Positions 8,001-14,000 of a DNA stretch of 15,000 nt are shown piece by piece. The DNA is taken from assembly GCA_905221605.1 (NCBI GenBank), contig CAJNDS010002231.1, forward strand, positions 247,501 through 262,500, read 5' to 3'. The translations under genes and the position numbers were made by a program. The stretch is from Symbiodinium natans (taxonomy: Eukaryota > Sar > Dinophyceae > Suessiales > Symbiodiniaceae). The notes below the pieces were generated by a model. That model searched no databases, had not been told where the DNA came from, and saw only the letters and a program-made list of their open reading frames with translations. How positions within the stretch are numbered: position 1 is the stretch's first letter; every line of letters starts with the position of its first letter.

Positions 8001-11000
8001 TCTGCCAGCAGGTCGGGGAAAAGGAGGCTTCTCTTATAAGAACCCAGAAGCGGGAACTCCAGTCCCAGCTCGACCCACGGGACTTGGAGACCCCGCCATA
8101 CGTTATGGCCCACCCAGACCTCCCTGGCCGGGAGGCGGATTCGGGGGGGGGGGGGGGGGGGGGGGGGGTTGAGAAATTTGATTATTGCAGTGGTGAGTGC
8201 ATCTACTATATCGGTTCATCCGTTATTAGTGTTAGGTCGAATCCAACCCCAAAACCCAGCAGTTTGGAAGTGAAACCCGAAACCCTACACCGAAACCCTA
8301 AAACAAATCAAACCCTAAACCCATAAACAAACATCCACTCATGTTTTTTTGCACAGGACTGGGAGCTGCTGAGGGTGTTTGACTTTGCATCGGTGGCCAA
8401 AGAAGATCGGAAGGAGGCCAGAGATGAGATGACGACCGACGCAATCCAAATGAATCCTGAACAGACCCGCGACCTCTTGAAGCCCGACTGCTGTTAGCCC
8501 CTAAGGATACGGCCTATAACCCTGCACCCTTAAACCCTTAAACCCTTAAACCCTTAAACCCTTAAACCCCTAAACCCTTAAACCCTTAAACCCTTAAACC
8601 CCTAAACCCTAAACCCTAAACGCACCCTAAACACCTTAATTATAAAGGACCCCAAGCTTTTTGGCCCGAGGGTAGATGGATCCTTTGGGAACTTGAACAG
8701 GTCGACCAGGGATCACGCATGGGTTCGGATTGGTTCTTATGTGACACACCCTTACCGCCAAATCTGAAGTTTGGTGTTTAGTTTCTAGGGTTTATGGGAG
8801 TCTCGATCTAGAGTTGATACACAGATCAAGCCCCTGCATCCCACAAATGTAACGGCAAAGGGCCTGCAAAGACTCTAGATATTCCTAAGGGTCCATGCAC
8901 CTATCTCTAGTCTATGCTTGGGTCTTAAAGAGTATATAGTAGCTTCAGGGCCAAGTATATACGACTAGATAGGTACATGGACCCGTAGAGGACAATCACC
9001 CAAACCCACCAGATCGTAACCAGGCCCCTGAACCCCTACACTAGTGCCTCTCACCACATCCCAAGGCGAGCCATGACTCCGGAGATGCTTCTGGGGAGCG
9101 GCGCGACTTCCAGCTCTGCAGCGGCGTCGGCCCTGCCCAGGCCTGCAGGCATGCTGAGCTTGGGGTCCATCGAGGATTTGGACGAAGAGAAACCGGAAAA
9201 GCCCAGAAGGTGCAACGTCGAGTCGAAAGCCAAGAACAGGGTCAATGTGGCAAAGGACAAGGTGAAGGAAATCGCCGAGCTCCAAAAGCAGATCATGGAT
9301 CTTGATGTGCAATTCTTGTGCTCTGACAGAGAACCTATATGAGTCAGGTTAACTAGAGTTCGTCATGGCTAGCTGTGCAACGAAGCATATTATTCCTTGA
9401 GATGCTGCTAGCCAGCACCAGTCAGGTCTGCACCGCTCAAGAATGGATATGTCGAGGACTTGAGTTTGCACTCGCAGAAGATCCAAGAGCGTCAGGCGAG
9501 CCTCCAGGCCCAGATCGACGACCCCTCGAGCGCAGACAACCTCGATGGCATGAATGCTGCGCTTCTGGAGTTGGTTCAAGCGCTTTCAGCCTATGGTTCT
9601 TCTGTGCCGGGTTTGAAGAAGCTGGTGGCCTCTGATCCCTGGATGTACTCTAATATTTGTTTTTACTTTTTCTGTCCGAGCTTTGTTCTACACCCTAAAC
9701 CCTAGACCCTAGACCCTACACCCTCAACCCTAAACCCTTAACCCTAAACCCTGAATCCTCAACCTTACACCCTATATATGTCTACAATTTACCAAAATAG
9801 TACTTGAAAATTTGGAGCTGTGAGGCGGATCCGAACAAGCCAGCACCGAAGGCCAAAGCAAAGGGGAAGGCAAAAGCCAAAGCAAAGAGCAAAAACAAAG
9901 CGAAGAAGTGAGGCTGTACAAAGTGCTCACACTGGAGCAGGGGACACATGCACACAGGTTTTGCCGGTGCTATATACTTTCCATGTGCTGTCTTGCACGC
10001 GTGCTGGTTCTTGGCAGATGCCAACACTCTAGATCCTAGTGGTCCTATCATATGTGGTAGAACAGGATCTTCGGCCATCTGAAGTTCTTCGTGGGTATGC
10101 TGCCTTAGACAGGACCAGCCAGCCGGCCTCTGTTCGTTATGGCCTCATTAGCAGCAGCATTACTGTCCAGCACCGGGCTGTGTGTCACGTGCGCTGCCTG
10201 GGCATGACCCTGGGCTTGCGGATTTAAAACCGATCACTGGGGATTGTTCAGCCCAGATCTAGAGCTCGAAGGAAAAGGGTGGAACCAGCTCGTTTGTTTG
10301 CATAATGTAGCCAGCATCAAAGCATGTGTTCGAATATTCTATAGCGGGTGGGTGTGTTTGTGTGTGTGTGCATGTGCGCAGGTGAAATCGAGATGGGGCC
10401 ATTGTCGCGGCATGTGCTGCAATGCACGGGCCGTGGGGACTGACACGTATTTAAATTAGATGCGCAAACCTGCATCCATCTTGCTTCTAACATTTGCCAG
10501 GGAGCATATACTTGCACAGCTGCTGCACAAGCAGGACCTGAGCTTCAATGCTGCACGCGATATGATCGAGCAGTCGGCCAAGGTGGGTCTTGGAATCGTT
10601 CGATGCATATCAATATATGTGGCCGTTTGTGTATAAATATGTGTGTGAATACTCATCGACTGCAGGAGCTTCAGAGGCATCATGTGCCAGTTGAGGGCAT
10701 CGAGAAAAAGATATTGTCCGCCGGCAACCAGGGGAGATGGAAGTCTAATGTGGAACGAGACACACTACGTTCACTTGAAGCGACAGGATTTCCTATGGTG
10801 GCTTGGTGTTGCATGTTTATACATATTTTATACTTTTGTAGCATAAACAGTTACAACATGTGCTAGTTGTGACCTTCTTGACTGCTAGTCCGGCTATGCT
10901 ATGCCCAAGGGTCCCTGTCCCATGTCATATTGGACCCTAAATGCTTTCCAAGAAATAGGAACCCCTAAGGCCAGAAAATATGGGTACATGACAGGGTCAT

Positions 11001-14000
11001 GGGTTTTGTGATAGGTGCCTGAATGTCCAAGCCAGGTTCCGATATCGATGGTCTCCGTACCAATGCTCCAGAATGCGGCCTCGGATACAACTGTTCAAGT
11101 GTAGCTTGCGGCAATAGCAACTCAAAGCTCACTCCCCCCCCCCACTCCCCCCCCCCCCGCCCTCCTCCTCCCCCCCCACCCCCTCTCACTCCCCCCCCCC
11201 TCCCCCTCCCCCCCCCCTCCACCTACCTTTCCTTTTTTTGGTTGCTTCCAATGTGAGAGCACGGTTTGGTCTGATGAAGGGGGGTCAAGCTTCCACAAAA
11301 ATCATAGTGAGGTTGAAGCCCCTGGTGCTTCCACACCAGCTCATTGGCTATCTCTGCCAGAATGGGCATCTGGAGGTATCTATGGATCATGATGCATACT
11401 GGAAGCACATGTATGACCATGCGTCGTGGGGGAGGACGCATCCTGCTTTACAAGCTGGGCCTGAGAACTGCCATCATCTGGCAGCATTCTTATATGGAGA
11501 TGATGCCCGCTACAGCAAGCAGGAGAAATTGATAGTCATCAGCTTGGGACTGGTCTTGGATCCCAGAAAGAATTCCATGCTTTCATATTGGCCCTTGGTG
11601 GTCATTCGTGAAGCTTCGATTCTCAATTGAGTGTTCATCTGCATCACCCACCCCTGTTGCAAGCCGACTTGAAAAGCCCAACCATTTACCCCCTCTGCAA
11701 GTGATTCTGAACTAGGCAAGGGGGCCAACCTACACCCGAAACCCTAAACCCTCAACACCCTAGACCCTAAAGACTGCTTTCTCTGGCAACCGAAGTGCTA
11801 GCCAAGGCTCTCAGTGTAGCCGGCACGATCCAGGCGTACATGAAGCCAGTGCCTTGTCTAAGCCCGGGCCCAAGCCCTAAACCCTCTACCCACACCACAA
11901 AATTAAACCCTATCTGAAAGACCCGAACCCTCACCGGGTGCTTTGATTTACAAACACTGTACCCCTGAACTGCCCTGAACCCCAAACCTTCTTCATGGGT
12001 TTAGCTTAAGGTGGTGGCCAGCTTGAACTGCCTTTTCTTCGGGCGCATCCCCAAGTTCCCCATCGTTGACAAGCAGGGGCAAGTGAACCACTGTGATGAC
12101 AACTTGGTGCCGGAGCTAAGCGATGAGCCTGCTGCGATGAAGTTAACAGTGACAGAGTTGCGCGGCGATTGGAAGTTTTTTAAAGTGCCTCAGCATGCCT
12201 CAGCTACAGCAATAGCTATAGCTATGGGCCCGCAGGGCTTCGTATCATCTATTCATTCTGGATATCGGTGATCAGGAGTGGCTCCTGCTGCGGACAGGGT
12301 GGAGCTCGTCATCGATGTGTCATCATTGTCACTGCCGGTTGCAAGACTTCTTTCACAGCCCATCGACACTTGCGCAGAACCCCAGACGGACAACGGAGAA
12401 CTTTGTCGACGAGTGCATCAATGTGCTGCCTGGAGGGCAGCCGAGCAACTCGAACTACCGGATCATACAATTTGTAGTGGTGCCTCTTGCCACTTTTGAG
12501 TTTTGGATTCGGCTGTATCTCAGGCCCCATTCTGTGTCTGATCGGCTTCGTGCCGGCCATGCTGAGATGGTGCAGTCTCCACACAATCAATCTCGGCCCA
12601 TTGCTCTGGGCAGGTGCTGCGTGCTTCACCATACTTTTGACGAAGGTGAGGGTGTGTGGGCGTTTTAAACTTACAGGTGGCTGTACCTATATGCCCTAGG
12701 GGTCCATGCACCTTAATTCAAGGGTTCCCCAAATGCCGTGGCCGGGCCCAAGCTAAATATGTGTACTACATGGATAGGGATGCTTAGAACATTAGGGAAG
12801 AGGGGGGTGCGTTTATAAATGAGGGCTGCAGGAAATTTGTAGGGTTGTAGAGTCACAGGTGCTTTCAGGTTCGATAGGGGGCACCATCCCTTGACCCTAA
12901 ACCCCTTTTTCGGACCCAGATTCCTGAAGTCAGCTGGGAAAGGCCTTTAATTGACAAACTTTGCATCCAGGCCTTAACCCTAAACCCTAAACTCTACTAG
13001 GGTTCTTTCAGCCCTAAAGCTCCAGCCCAACAGTACATAAGCACACCTAAATAGCCTCAGCCCTGTCAGGACATATGGGGCGCGGGGTCCGATGCCGAGA
13101 AGCTCAAGGTTGCGTTCAGGCAGTTCACCAATTGGTGCAGAGAGCGACGAATCGTGTGCCTTGGATAGCTGCTAGATACTGTGGCCCTTCTGGGAAATTA
13201 CTTCGGGTTCCTCTATTCTTGTTTATCACAAAAGTATAGCTGCTATGGGGGACAGATAGTGTCATGAACTGCCCTAAGCCCTAGTAAGGCCTATAGGCTT
13301 CTGACAAGCCTGAGCCGGCCTGAGCCCGAATATATCAGCTTTGAGCCCGAAAACCTACAGACTAAATCTTGAACCCAACCCTAAAGTAGCAAGGTGCTAG
13401 GAAGCATCTTTTTTTTTTTCAGTATATGGTAGAAAGACCCAGATGATTCATGATCAGAGGTTCGACACAATACGTTGGGTTTTGTGTGCCCTGTGCCAGG
13501 TCCGAATACATAGTGACATAGTGTGGGCTGAATAGCAAGTAATTCCTGTGCGAATATCCTGAAGCCCTGTCCTAAACCCTTTTGCTACTGGACTGAAGGC
13601 AAGCCATGACAAGCCAGACTCCCATGCCCTGAACCCTAAACCCTAAACCCTAAACCCTAAAGCCTAAAACCCAATCCCCAAACCCTAAACCCTACACCCT
13701 GCGTGGCTCGACTGCAGGCATTCTCAGCCCATCTTTACCCCAAAAATGATCCGCTCGAAAGACAGTGAGCGTGAATTGGCAGCCAAGGGCTACAATGCAT
13801 CTGGACCCATCCAGTCGATTGTTATTTCTTTCGCTACATATTGGGAATTCTAGGGGCCCACCCTAAGAAGTGTAGGGTTTCTGGTATAGCCCGGGGTTTG
13901 GGTCCAGGCAGCATATGGGCATTTTTTTGTATGTCTTACAATCATTAAGTTTTTCTTGCCTCCAAGGCCCGTGTGCTGACGGCCTGGTTGTCAGACGTGA

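Larger units (their letters stand above)
8482..9065. other. 584-base intron with telomere-like array and inverted repeat
   Basis: GC-AG intron. It holds the CCCTTAAA array (8527-8640), an imperfect inverted repeat with arms at 8889-8912 and 8963-8984, and a 19-base word shared with the intron at 12646. One reverse-oriented TAGGGTTTATGG lies near 8787. No coding potential is apparent. Confidence 0.6.

Noticed and set aside
8527-8640. A true chromosome end or telomere
   Set aside because: The array is short, degenerate, inside an intron, and coding sequence continues on both sides.
12278-12499. Alternative frame over exon 17 ([18 protein letters not shown])
   Set aside because: It is open and plausible alone, but its phases do not match the RGDW exon or the WCSLH exon, while the CHHCHC frame matches both.
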